Shown: piece by piece, positions 1 to 11,100 of the stretch
Layout: each line of letters starts with the position of its first letter
Numbering within the stretch: the first letter of the stretch is position 1
From: Gonium pectorale
Lineage: Eukaryota > Chlorophyta > Chlorophyceae > Chlamydomonadales > Volvocaceae
DNA length: 51,942 bases
Direction: 5' to 3'
Assembly (NCBI GenBank): GCA_001584585.1
Contig: LSYV01000048.1
Location: 803,461 to 855,402, forward strand
Position numbers and translations under genes: made by a program
The notes under the pieces: model-generated
The model's input: only the letters and a program-made list of their open reading frames with translations
Told to the model about the DNA's origin: nothing
Database searches by the model: none

Positions 1-1459
1 CCGGAGCCCCTCTAGGGCGCCGAGGTGGGCGGTGCCGGGCTGCAGCGACTCGTGCCGACACGTGGGACAGTGCAGCAGGTGGCGGCGACCCTGCGCAAAG
101 TACGGCAGCGCCACGGCGTCGCCGCCGGTCATCGCGTAAGGTGAGCGCAGGCTGGCGGTGCCGCCGGCCAGGACGTGCCGCTGCTGCTCGGTGCTGAGGG
201 CCGCCCAGCGGACCTCCGACATGTCCACTGCGGGCGCCAGCAGCAGCAGAGCGCGGATGGCGGGCCGCCCGCTGGTTAATGAGGCTGCGGCGGATGTGGC
301 GGCGCTCAAGCTGGCGCACGAGACCGGGTGGGGCGCGGGCGGGGGCCCTTCGTGGGGAGCTGTGGTGTGGGGCACCCCTGTGGCCGCGCTCGGCGGCGAC
401 GGAGGGGGCTGCGGGGAGCTTGCATGGCTTGGCGGCGGTCCGAGGGTCTGGCGAGCTGCCGCCGCCGCCTCTGCCGCCGCCTCGAGCTGAGCCAGCCGCA
501 GCGCCACCCAGCCGCCGTTGGAGCTCCCTGCGGGGGAGGGGGGCGCGGAGGGCGCCTGACGTGCAGCCGGACGGCAGTGCCCCGCAGGAACCGCAGGGTG
601 CAGGCCAGGTCCGGCCCACAACCGCCGCCATTCCCGCAATCGTCGAAAGGGCAACGCTAGCAGACCATGGACGTCGGACTGTGTTCATGTCGGCCTAAAG
701 TTGGAAGATCTGATTCATGAAGGCATGGGCGGGTCGGCAGACGCCCACCAGCATACAACACGCCGGCCACCACCCACCCAGCAGCACCACCCTGGGTGCA
801 CGCACGACGGCCCGCAGCACCCAGCCCGCGTCCTCCAACCAGTCATCCAGGCCGCACGCCTCAAAGGCCGGGCCGCGGGAGGCGGAGGCGCCGTGCCCGC
901 GGAAATCGAAAGCCACCGCCTCCCAGCCCCTCGATGCGGCCAGGCGCAGCACGTGCCGGACTTTGTTCCTGGCGAGGCGTGGTTGCGCGGCGGGGGGGAG
1001 GGGTGGCGCAGGCGGCATGGTCCTGGAGAGGATGGTTGTCACGCCGAAGGTGGGATACAGGGCAGGCGCCAGGGGGGCACAGCGTGGAGCCGCTGACAGG
1101 TGGCATGCTTCACTAAGCCCACCTCCATAACGGCGGGGGTCAAATAGGCATCAAGGGATGCGCGGCTACATCCAGACCGCGACCCAGCCCCACTGGCGAG
1201 CCACTTCGCAAACCAGGGCTTCTCCCCTGTCGCAAACTGCCCGTTACGGTTCGCGAGGCTCCACAACAGACCCCTTCACGTATCCCGATGCGCGACGGCA
1301 CCGACCCGCTCATGTCGCTTTTCAGGCCGTTTAGCAGCAGCACACAAGTCTGCGGCGGGGCCTCCTTTGGGAGCACGTGCCGATAGGCCAGTGCGACGCC
1401 CCGGGGGCCACTAAGCCAAGCAATGGGGGGGACATCGGAGGCGTCCACAGCCGAATGTG
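1..1459 (-). CDS. ABHD10-like alpha/beta hydrolase (partial, runs off left edge)
   Basis: Serine hydrolase of the alpha/beta fold, closest in pattern to ABHD10 (mitochondrial thioesterase/esterase family). Exons in transcription order: 1459-1306, 968-778, 527 to past position 1; phases agree across both junctions (2, then 1). Exon A encodes an early beta-strand (CVLLLNGLKSDMSG). Exon B gives the strand and oxyanion region (VAFDFRGHGAS) and VVLLG. Exon C opens with the nucleophile elbow GSSNGGW, so Ser in G-S-S-N-G is the predicted nucleophile. It then carries about 60 Ala/Pro-rich residues, followed by the strand ALLLLAPAVDM and a lid-like region (LAGGTASLRSPY). The catalytic Asp and His should lie left of position 1. 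The insert after the nucleophile helix is unusual for the family. The first exon and start codon are not resolved; the frame stays open from 1459 to about 1730, which could hold a transit peptide. Confidence 0.8.
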
Positions 1460-2089
1460 CTGGGGTGGCGATGCCGCAGGGGTCGGAGGGCGTGTGGGCA
1501 GTAGTCGCCAGGGGGGAAGTCGGGGTTGGACAGCGGGTGCCACGTTTCGGGCGGTAAGCCCGTGCAGGACCGTGCGAAAAGTGGGCTCCGCATCCTAAGA
1601 CGCGACCGTACGCCAGCATTCTGGCATCGCACAAGGGCCCTCGCGAGTCGCGACTGTCTCCTACATGTCTATCTAAAACAACTGGGAGGGGTTCCTTGCA
1701 GTGCCCGTAGCAATCATGGAGTTCACACAAGGAATGAGCTCGCTAACGACAGAATCTTCGTAGGTTTACGGTAGCGGGCCCGAAGCCACGTGCAGGCGGC
1801 CAAAGCTTCGTCCGAGAACCAATGCTTATCCCAAACCCATACATGTGCAGTTTGTGTAACAGCTCTTGACCTCCTCGTGCAAAAGCCGCAGCTCGCCAAG
1901 CAGGCGGCTCCACGGGTCGGTATCGAGGCGCGGGAGGCGCTGTGGCGCAGGCTGTGGCGATCGTGGCTATCCACTCTGGCCAGCAGCACTGTGCAAGTTC
2001 AACCATCTCCAGCGCGGTACCGAGCCAGGCACCGCGCCCTGCACTTGCGACAAACCATCTTTACAACTGGCCCCGCGAGGCGCCTCACG
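1460..2089. promoter_or_regulatory. Divergent intergenic/upstream region between genes 1 and 2
   Basis: About 600 bases separate the last supported hydrolase exon (minus) from the DNase II start (plus). The two genes are head to head, so this interval must hold both upstream regions, and probably the unresolved first exon of the hydrolase (open minus frame to about 1730). I see no clear TATA box or other named motif. Confidence 0.35.
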
Positions 2090-4370
2090 ATGGCCCACCC
2101 GGCGCTCCTCGCCCTGCTGCCAATACTACCTTGGGCCCTCACCCTCAGCAGCGTCGTGCACGCCCCAGCTGCGTCAGCCTCGGGAGGCGTTGGCGGCGCG
2201 CACTCGGGCCCACAGCGGCTCCTTAGTCAGCAGCCGACCCCGCAGCCGTTGCAGCCGCCTCGCTGCATCTCCTCAGGCGGGCGCCCTGTAGACTGGTGGC
2301 TGCTCCTGAAGTACCCCGCCGGTGAGGACGCCGCCCTGATCGACAGCGAGACTGAGCCCGCTGCCGCCGTCGCCGGCCGCGGTGGCGGCGTGCAGGCGCC
2401 GGCCGCCTGCGCCTGGCGCACCGGCCTCCAGGTGAACGACCCCGACGGCCCGCTCCGCGCCACCCTCGCGGCGGCGGTGGCGGTGGCGGCGGAGCCGGCT
2501 TGCGTACCGAACCCCGCAGGCGCCAGCGCGGCAGGGCCCGGCGAGCCCATCACGCTCGACAGCATCGCCACGGGGCCGGAGCAGCGTCCACAGAGGTCGG
2601 CGCAGTCTCCCGTCGGCGCACTGCCGCTCCGCCGGGGCCTGACGACAGCGGCACGCTCCTACCGGCCAGGCTTCGCCTCCGCCTCCATGCCCTCCGGCAT
2701 CAATGAGGCCTCGTCATCCCAGCCGCCCCCGCGGCCCCCGCCGCCTGCCGCGAACTCGACGGGTTACGTGTTCTACAACGACGCAGATCCGGAGGGCGTG
2801 GAGCACTGGGGCTTTGCGCATGCCAAGGGCGTGCTGCTGTTTGGCCCGGAGCGCGGCGTGTGGATCACGCACAGCTTCCCTAGGTACCCGGGCCGACCGC
2901 CCCGCCGCCCTGCCTGGCAGCAGCAGCAGCAGCAGCAGCGGCGCCCAGCGGGCTCGGCACCAGCGGCGAACGGCAGCAGCAGGTGCACTGGAGGCAGCAG
3001 CTACGGCGGCAGCGGCAACAGCCGCAGCGACGACGCGGGAGCCAACGACGGGGTTGCTGCGGGGGCCTGGGACGTCGTGCAGCACTCCCAGACCGTGTAA
3101 GGCGTCGGCTGAGCTGCATTCAAACACTGCCTACCCCTCAACTCGGGTTGTCGCGTGCAGGTTCGGACAGCACGCGCTGTGCATCGAGCTGCCGCGCTCC
3201 CAGCTGCTCCATGTGGCCCAATCGCTCCTTGTCGCACGGGCGTTCGTGTACGAGTACGACGCGCCGGACGAGCTGCTGGACGAGTACGACGCCGTCCGGC
3301 AACTAATCGAGGCGTCGGCCGCAGAGCCGGGCGCAGCAGCGGGGGCCGCCGCCGCCACCGCTATTAACGGCCGCCGGGCTGGGCTGGCGTCCGGGGGTTG
3401 GCCGGAGGAGCGGAACGTGTCCTGGCACGCGCTGACGTCGTCGGGCGGGAGAGCCTGGGTCCACGTGGCCAAAAGCCCCAACTACACCGTGCCCTTCCAC
3501 GAGCAAGTGAGCGGTTGCCGGTTGGGGCGAGTAGTTATACGGCCCCGGGTGGGGGACTGCGGCGGGGTTGCTCTGTGCGGGTCTGAACTGGTGATGAGCT
3601 GGGCGAGCAGGGAGCTGGAGCCGGGTTGAGGGCGCATCCCAAGAGCCAGGGTGACCCTAAACCCTAAGACCCCCCGCGTTCCGACGTCCTGACCTGTGGG
3701 GGGCCCGGTGCCGCTCCGCACTGTGCGGCAGGTCCTAGAGCCGGCGCTGAACGAGGCCATGGCGTGGGAGACGTGGCGGGTCGGAACATCCTACCCCTCC
3801 GAGTGCCCGCCCGAAGCGCCCTTTGCCTCCTATAACGTGCGCCGAATTGACATGCCTGCCTGCCCCGATGGGCGGGGCGTCGGCGAGGGCGGCACCGGCG
3901 GCACTGGCATCAGCGGTGTCGGCGTCGAGCCGGGTAACGAGGTGCAGCGCTCAGTGCCCCTGGGCCGCTGGGGCCTGGGCGGCCTGGGCGTGATGCGCTC
4001 TGGGTCAGAGACGCCAGGTCGGCAAGGCCAGGCTTCCGGATGGGACTCCCTGAAGGACCACAGCAAATGGGGCATCAGCGCAGCCAGCTTGCTGGTCCCT
4101 GACGGCAGGCGCGGCGGCGGCGGTGACGGGGCCCCTGGCGGTGAGGACGCTGCGGCGGTCTCGGCCGGAACAGTGTGCGTCGGCGACCTCAACCGGCAGC
4201 CCAGCCAGCGTTTCCGTGGCGGTGGCTACGTGTGCCGTCGCGATGCGGGGCTGTGGGGCGCATTCCGGGCGCTGGTGGCAGAGCTGGAGCCTTGTCCCGC
4301 TGCGGCTGCAGACGCTAATTTGGGTACTGCGGAGGGCGACGCCGTTGGTTCCGCTTCCGGGGCGGCGTGA
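2090..4370 (+). CDS. Deoxyribonuclease II (acid DNase), complete, three exons
   Basis: Acid endonuclease of the DNase II family, which cuts DNA without metal in lysosome/vacuole-like compartments or outside the cell. Exons 2090-3096, 3161-3506 and 3732-4370 join in phase (2, then 0) to 663 codons plus TGA. The donor at 3097 is GTAAGG. The start at 2090 is chosen because it begins a signal peptide (MAHPALLALLPILPWAL); an in-frame ATG at 1790 has no such leader. Diagnostic blocks in order: VDWWLLLKYP; GYVFYNDADP; FAHAKGV with the conserved His at 2819-2821; FGQHALCIEL; TSSGGRAWVHVAKSPN; LEPALNEAMAWETW; DHSKWG; CVGDLNRQPSQRFRGGG; and YVC. Three HxK-type motifs (HAK, HVAK, HSK) fit the phospholipase-D-like active site. 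The protein is nearly twice the usual length of about 350 aa. The extra length is low complexity: a poly-Gln tract near 2920, a Ser/Gly stretch before exon 2, and a Gly-rich loop in exon 3. Confidence 0.92.
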
Positions 4371-5137
4371 TGCTGCGGCACACTTTTTGTAGCTCTTTGT
4401 CATCTCCTGTTGACAATGTGAGGGGTTGATTGCTGGGTGCTTTCAAAAGGAAGGGCCTGCGGTAATGAACGGGCTGACCGCAGCGGCGGCACGGCCGCAG
4501 CAGCAGTGCATGTGACAAACCGCAGGTTTGTGCGGACGGAAATAATGTGTCTGGAAGGAGTTGGAAGGCCCGGGTTGCTGCAGGCGGCTGCAGGTAGCGT
4601 TACACGGCGTTACCGTGTTGCGAGGTGGCCGCCCACTGTTGAGCTTGTCAATTGTGCTGCAGAGCCGGGGCCTCCTGGTCCCGGGTAAGTGGGCGCAACC
4701 AGCTTCACGCATGAGTCCCAGAGTTGAAGCAGGCAGGCAGATGTGTAAAACAAATGACTAGCTTGCCGATTTCGGTATGATTGTCCGAGCCCTGTGCTGG
4801 CGCCCCTCTCCCCGCCCGTAACATGGCCTTGCACGGCCTCACGGTCGGGTCCGACACGCACCGTACGACAATGGTCCTAACTTCGGCTCACTTTCTTCTA
4901 CTTCCTGCACCGCCAACACAAGTGACACGTACTCTACATGAGAGTATTGCCACGCATAGATAACGATTACTGTAAGATTCAGTCGTTCCATCCTAAGCAT
5001 GACGAGCAGACTGTTATATTACATTGTGCTACATCAGCATTGCAGCCTACAGCGTGGCCAGAGGCGCTGTTAGGAGGCAGGGGGGACTACGAGCGCGGCA
5101 CGTTATGTGATAGTAGGCGGCATGGCCGCAGCTATAA
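4371..5137. other. DNase II 3' UTR and upstream region of the cyclase gene
   Basis: Non-coding by inspection. Two TGTAA motifs, the usual volvocine polyadenylation-type signal, lie at 4744-4748 and 4971-4975; either could end the DNase II transcript. The interval from about 4900 to 5040 is clearly AT-richer than the flanking genes, as expected for a promoter region. A TATA-like ctataaat lies at 5132-5139, directly over the annotated cyclase ATG. Confidence 0.4.
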
Positions 5138-8100
5138 ATGGGAAAATCTTTGTGGGCACCATGTGCAGCGCTGGTGCTGGTGTTGTGCCAGGTCACGGTG
5201 CAGTGGGCGCTAGGCCAGCCGCAGGCTTCGCCTCGGTTTGATATCAGTCTAAGGCAGTGCTCAGCTTTATTCGCTGAGGAGGGAGCGTGCGCAAGGTCGG
5301 TCGCCATACACGGGCCTAGCTCGCCGCACTTTTGCAGTAACAGGCGCGGGCCTCGCTCTCCTCCGTGTTTAGGCCTCGATCTTGGAACGCCTCGGTGACC
5401 CCCTTGAGCAACCTCGTCGCCTGCTCGGCGGAAACTTTGGGTCTTTCCAATGAGGTGCGCCCGCCCTTCGTCACGCTCTTTTATCATCACCGCAGATACT
5501 GTTATTTGCTTCTTGTGTGAGGGGCGCCAGTATGTTGATGCTGTGCTGAAAACACACGGGAGTGCCCCAAACGCAGACATCCCTGCTACTCTCGGTCTCC
5601 TTCGCGGAGAACTGCGTAGCGGGCTCGGCCAGCGGGGCCAACCCCCGCCCCTGTGGCGCTGTGGCTAGCGACGTGGGGCAGCATGTGGCGTCTGCGACCG
5701 GGAGCAATCCTGGTGGGTAGCGCGCTCGTGTCTGAGGAGGGTATTGCGATATCTGGCGCTCGTGAAGGGGAGTCCTTGTCCAGCAACGCGGGCCTGCCGG
5801 GTACGGGCCAGCCAGAGAGGGTGGCGGAAGGGCCCAAGTGCGCGCTTGTGGATGGCGTGGCCGTAATCTCGATCTGCTCTTGGCGCTCCTCGGTGCATGT
5901 GTATCAGCGACATTGTCAGCAACTCTGTCCTCGTAATCCCTTCCTAATCGCGCGGTTGCCGCCGAGTTTCGTTGTTCCTGCTCGCTCCTGCAGGCCTGCT
6001 GTTGACAGCCCTTGACGCTTGGGAGCTGCAGCTCAGCGCCACGGGCGGGGTTCGCATCCCGCAGTCGGCCATCTGGGCAGTCAGCCCGCCGCAGCTTGCG
6101 TGGCTGGCGGTGAATCATGCAGCGGTGGACCTGGCGCGCATCGCGTCCCCTGACAGGGACCTGGGCTGGCCAGCCCTCCTGCCCCAGCTTCGCGGCGATG
6201 CGGCGCTGGAAAAGGGCTTGTACGGCGTGCCGTACGACGTGGACGTGCCGCTGATGTTCTATCGCAGGTGTGTTGGCGTGGCGGGGATCCCCCTGGCGCA
6301 CGATACGCCTACAGAAGCACCGCTGGACCTAGTAAAGCCCTGACAAAAGGGGCGAGGACAGCAGGAGAGCGCAGGAGATGCAGCAAGAGCGAGGGTGGAG
6401 GCTGGTGGGGGGACAGGGTCCTCTTCGAAATGCCGCCCCGCGCTCGCGCGGATGCCCTTGACCTCTGCCCGCGTGCCCACGGGCTGCTGTGACCGCGCTG
6501 CAGGGACGCTCTGAGGGCTGCGGGCCTGGCGGTGCCGCAGACGTGGCAGGAATTGCTGGAGGCGGCGCAGGCTCTCAACGCGACGCAGGGGGCATGTGCA
6601 GCCTCCGGCGCCGGCCGAGCCCCGGGGTGCTATGGGCGTGGCTTCTGCCTGGTTCTGCCGCCAGGCTGCAACAACGATGGCGCGCTGCTGGCAGCGGTGT
6701 GGGCGTCCATGGCGGCGACGGCGGGCCCGCAGGCGGGCCTCTACTTTGCCACCGATGGCATGGAACAGCGCTTTACGGGGCCGGCGTTTGCCGAGGCGCT
6801 GGCGCTCTACAGGCGAGTGGCGGAGGGTGGTGGGAAGCGCACGGCGGCTGGCGGGTGGTGGTCAGGATGCGAGCGCATGGCTGCGGTCAGTCTCAAAATT
6901 TGGCTGGGAGCAGCTTGAGGTGGCTGTTCAGCGTGCCAGCGCAGCACACGGCATGGCGGGCGTCAGCGAACCTGCGCGAAAAAGTGGGGGTTTTGCGGGC
7001 CAGACTGCGTCGGTCAGGGGCAGGGGGGCGTAGGTTGCCCGCCAGTCACCCGTATACAAGGCGGGGCCCATGGACGGTAGCTCTGCGCTTTTCGGGGACC
7101 CGCACTCGTGTTGTTACTACTCGTCTGTACGACCCACTTTTTGAGCTTCGGCTCGGGCTAGCAGGGCGGAGGTGCTGTAGGTTGTGGGCCCGGCAGCCCA
7201 CGCTTCCCGCCGCCAGCCATGGGCCAAGGTTAAATTCGACCGCCTCCCGGCCCGCGATCATTCTCTCAGGGATCTTGCCCGCTATGGCTCGCCGGCGGAG
7301 CCCGGCTGCCCGCGTCTGGACTTCGACGCCGCGCGACGCACTTGCGCCCTGGGCATAGCCGGCAGCGGCGCCGCACGGTTGCTGGGCCTGGCCCCTCAAA
7401 GCACCCGCACTAGCAGCAGCGGCAGTGTTGGCCGCGCCGTCAACAGCAGCCGCGGGGACGATTTCATCGGCTGGGGACAGACCGGCATGGCCCCGCTTCC
7501 TGGCAGCAGCCGAGTGGAAGACTACGCTGCAGGCAGGATGGCGGAATGCAGCCGGGATCTGTGCCCCTTCGCGGAGCCGCATCCTACAGCCGCAGCGGCC
7601 GCCGCGGCCGTAGCCAACGGCACCGCCGTCGCCGCTGCCGTTGCTGCGGCTCCGCCGTTGGTGAATCGCGCTCCGCACCCGGGACGCGGGCCGTTCTGGC
7701 TGTCGCTCGGCAAGGCATGGGACCCGGCGGCACAATTGGTGGCATGGCGGGCGGTGGCGGCGGCGATGTCGCCGGGCAGGAGCTGGGCGCGGGTGAGCGA
7801 CCCGCGGGTCATTGCCACGCCCATTCGGCGCGAGCAGCTGGAGCCAGGCTCGCTGCGCGCCTGGGAGGCCGCCGGCTGGCATCCCGCCGACGCAGCAGAC
7901 TATCTGCGCGCGCTGAGCTACAGCCTGCAGCACCCCAATGCGGTGCCGCCGCTGCGTTTCAAGAAGGGTGAGCAGATGATTCAGCTGCTGGGCTCGGCCG
8001 CGGCCCTGGCGGTGGATCAGAGTGGGCCCCAGCCGACAGCCATCGTGGAGGTGAGGGTCCTAGATGGGTCGTGGGTTGTCGCTAGGTGGAGGTGGACTGC

Positions 8101-11100
8101 TGTGGAAAGCGCACAAAGCAGACGGCACGATCTCATGGGCAGCCTCTTCCCGGCGGCGATATGGTTGAGGTGCCGGTGCTGCGACCCATGGGCGGCCACT
8201 GGGCCCAGGATGGCTGCTCATAGGGAGCGGAGCGGAGTGGTGGGCTCGCGCGCGGCGATGAGGACAAACCTATCGTGCAAACATCCGAGGGCGCCTTTGT
8301 ACGACCCATGGGTCGACTGCGGCTCGTTGCGGACCTTGATAAAATCCCATTTCTCGATGCTGAGCCGCGCGGGCACTGTGCATGGGACTGCCTGGGGTGG
8401 ATGGGCAGGGGGCTGTGGGCGGCGCGCTCATTGACAAGGTGCTTGCGCACTGATGGCGCAACTTGTAGCCCGCATAGGGCATTGGTGTCGTCTCTTGAGG
8501 CACTCCACTGTACGCCTTTGTTTTGTTAGGTAATTCCCTGCCGATTTGTTGTAACGACTGAGCGTTCGTGCTCCTGTGCAGGCCGTTCGGGTCAACTTCA
8601 CGGCAGCCTTTTCGGACCTTCTGCTCTACCAAAAGAGCTACTTGGAGAGCATTGGTGTGCGGCCCATCGGTGAGCAAGCAGGGAACACGCGGCGAGCCGC
8701 GGGCGGGTTGGGGGGCTGGGGGGCACAGAGCAGGTGCGGGGATTCGCAAGAGAAGGGTCAAACCGGGCGATCCTGGCACGAGTGTTTTTATTGCAACCTG
8801 AGCGAGCCATCGGTCGGAAGACAATGCGGCTGGCAAGCCACGGGAGTTGCCTTATTAGGGAGTTCGGAAACCCCCCGGGATTTACTGTGCGCAACGCCAT
8901 GGACGTCCCTCGGCCTGCGTGCTGGCACGCCGCCTTCTGGTGAAACGGGTGGAAAGCATAGTTGCAGGCCAGCAGCGGAGGCTACCCTGCTTGCCGCAGC
9001 GTCCGCCGTCGTATGTCATGCGAGGTTCATAAGCGCCAAGCCACCACGTCGCCTAGAGGGTGTCTCCCTACACTCCTAGTTGGAATCCTCCCTCCCTCCG
9101 CTCGAAGAACCGACTGTTGCCTCACTGCCCGCACCTTACGCGACGTGTGGCCGGGGCCTGACCCACCGCAGGCATCCGGGCAGATCGGCAGCCCTGGGCG
9201 ACCACTCCGGAGGCGCCCGCTGAGTCGCCGGCGCGTGGCCTCCAGGACAGGGATCGCATAGGTGGGGTAATGGCCAACTGGGTTGAGGCGGTTTGCCGCT
9301 TTTGCAGCGCGGGTGTACATGCACGCCCAGTGTGTCTGCCGACTATTTCAATCCGATCCCCTCATCCTCTGCTTCCCGAAGACGTCTCTTTCGCACTCCA
9401 TTGCAGCCCATGGGGCGTGTCGCTGTGATCAGGCTCTCTCCACTCACCTCGGAGCCGCCTTGCATGAACCGCACCGCTTAGGCCCTGCCTGGCGCCGCCC
9501 GCCCCCGCCGTTCGCAGGGATCGGCGTGGGCATCGTGGCGGTCGTGCTCCTGCTGATCAGCTCCGCCATTTTCAAGCGCCGGGTGATGCGGCTGGGCCGG
9601 CCGCCGGGCATGAGGCGCCGCAAGCGGGCCGGCACGGCGGCGATGCCGGGTTACGGCCCGCAGACGACGCTGGTTGTCACGGTGAGCGCAGAGGAGTGGC
9701 CGTGCTCGGAACTGGTCAGGGCGAGCTGGCGGTGGCGCTATGGCGCAGTTCAGGCGCTTGGAGAAGCGGCCTCCAACCACAGGGGATGGGATGCCCTCCC
9801 CGTCGGGGCTTCGAGCCCCAGTCGAACAGGAGCTCCACCTGGCGAGTCGGTACCTGGTCCGCCGCCAAGCGCCCGCCTCACGTCGTCCTCGCGCCTTCGC
9901 GCCTCCCTACATCCCACAGGACATCCAGGACAGCACGCTGCTGTGGGAGACGGTGCCCGCCTCCGTGATGGACCTCAGCCTCAACATGCACAACCACTGC
10001 GTGCGGCAGCTGGTGCGGCGGTACCACGGATATGAGACGCACACCGAGGGTAAGCGGGCGTGTGTGGGGGGCCGGCCTGAAGCGGCTGGTATCCCGGGCG
10101 TCTCGGCTTGTTGGGAGCGCGCTTGGGCTTGCTGTCTGGCGGGACCCCTGGTGAAGCGATCTGCTGCTCGCGCTACTGCTCGGATGCCGGGTGCCTGTGT
10201 CCCGCCTCATCTGCCCCGTCCCTCCTGCTCCGGACTCGGCGGCCCAGGCGACTCGTTTACCCTGGCTTTCCACTCGGCGGTGGAGGCCACGTCCTTTGCG
10301 TTGGAGCTGCAGGTGCGGTGGCGGTGACGGGACCATCGGGCTGGCGCGGGCTCTGGGTTCGTAACATGCTGTTGGCCCCCGGGGGGCAGACGGGACGCAA
10401 GCCATTGTCGACCGGTGGCCTGTGCTTTCCGTAGGTCTCTCTCATGGAGGTGGACTGGCCAGCGCAGCTGCTGGAGCACCCGTCGGCGGCAGAGGTCTTC
10501 CTCACCACCAAGGCCGCCGCCGCCGCGGCAGCGGCAGCAACGGCGGCCGCCGCAGCCGCAGGCGCCATGTCGACGTCGCGGCCGATCTCCGACGCCAGCC
10601 CGCGTATCACGCCACCCAGCCAAACGCTGCTGCAGCTGCAAGTCCCCGGTGGCGCTGGCGGCGGTGACGCCACCATCTCGCCGACTGCACATGCGGCCGC
10701 CTCTGGGCAGGGCTCCGGCTCCAACATACTTGCCTTTGGCGCGCTGCCCTCCTCGTCCCTCGCCTCGGGTCCCACGCCCAGCCGCGCTGCCAGCCACTCC
10801 GTCCTGGCCCAGCTTACGGGCTCGGCTACGGAGCGGACGGTGCACGAGGGGGCTCACGGTCTGCTTGGCGATGCTGGCAGCGGCCGCGGCGGGCGGTTTC
10901 AGCAGGGCAGCCGCGAGCAGCGCTACGACCCCAGGGGCCGAGAGCGCCTCGAACCGACGGTGACGATAACGGTCAGTCCTACCGGCGAGAGTAGCAGCAT
11001 GCGACTTCGTGCCGACGGCGAGAGCAGCCTGCGAGACGGCATTTCCGCGATCACCAGCACGCCCAGCGCGGAGCGAATGGCTGCTGCTGGTGGCTCCGCA

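Noticed and set aside
1790..2089. Upstream in-frame ATG for DNase II
   Set aside because: The extension has no homology and would bury the clear signal peptide that begins at 2090.
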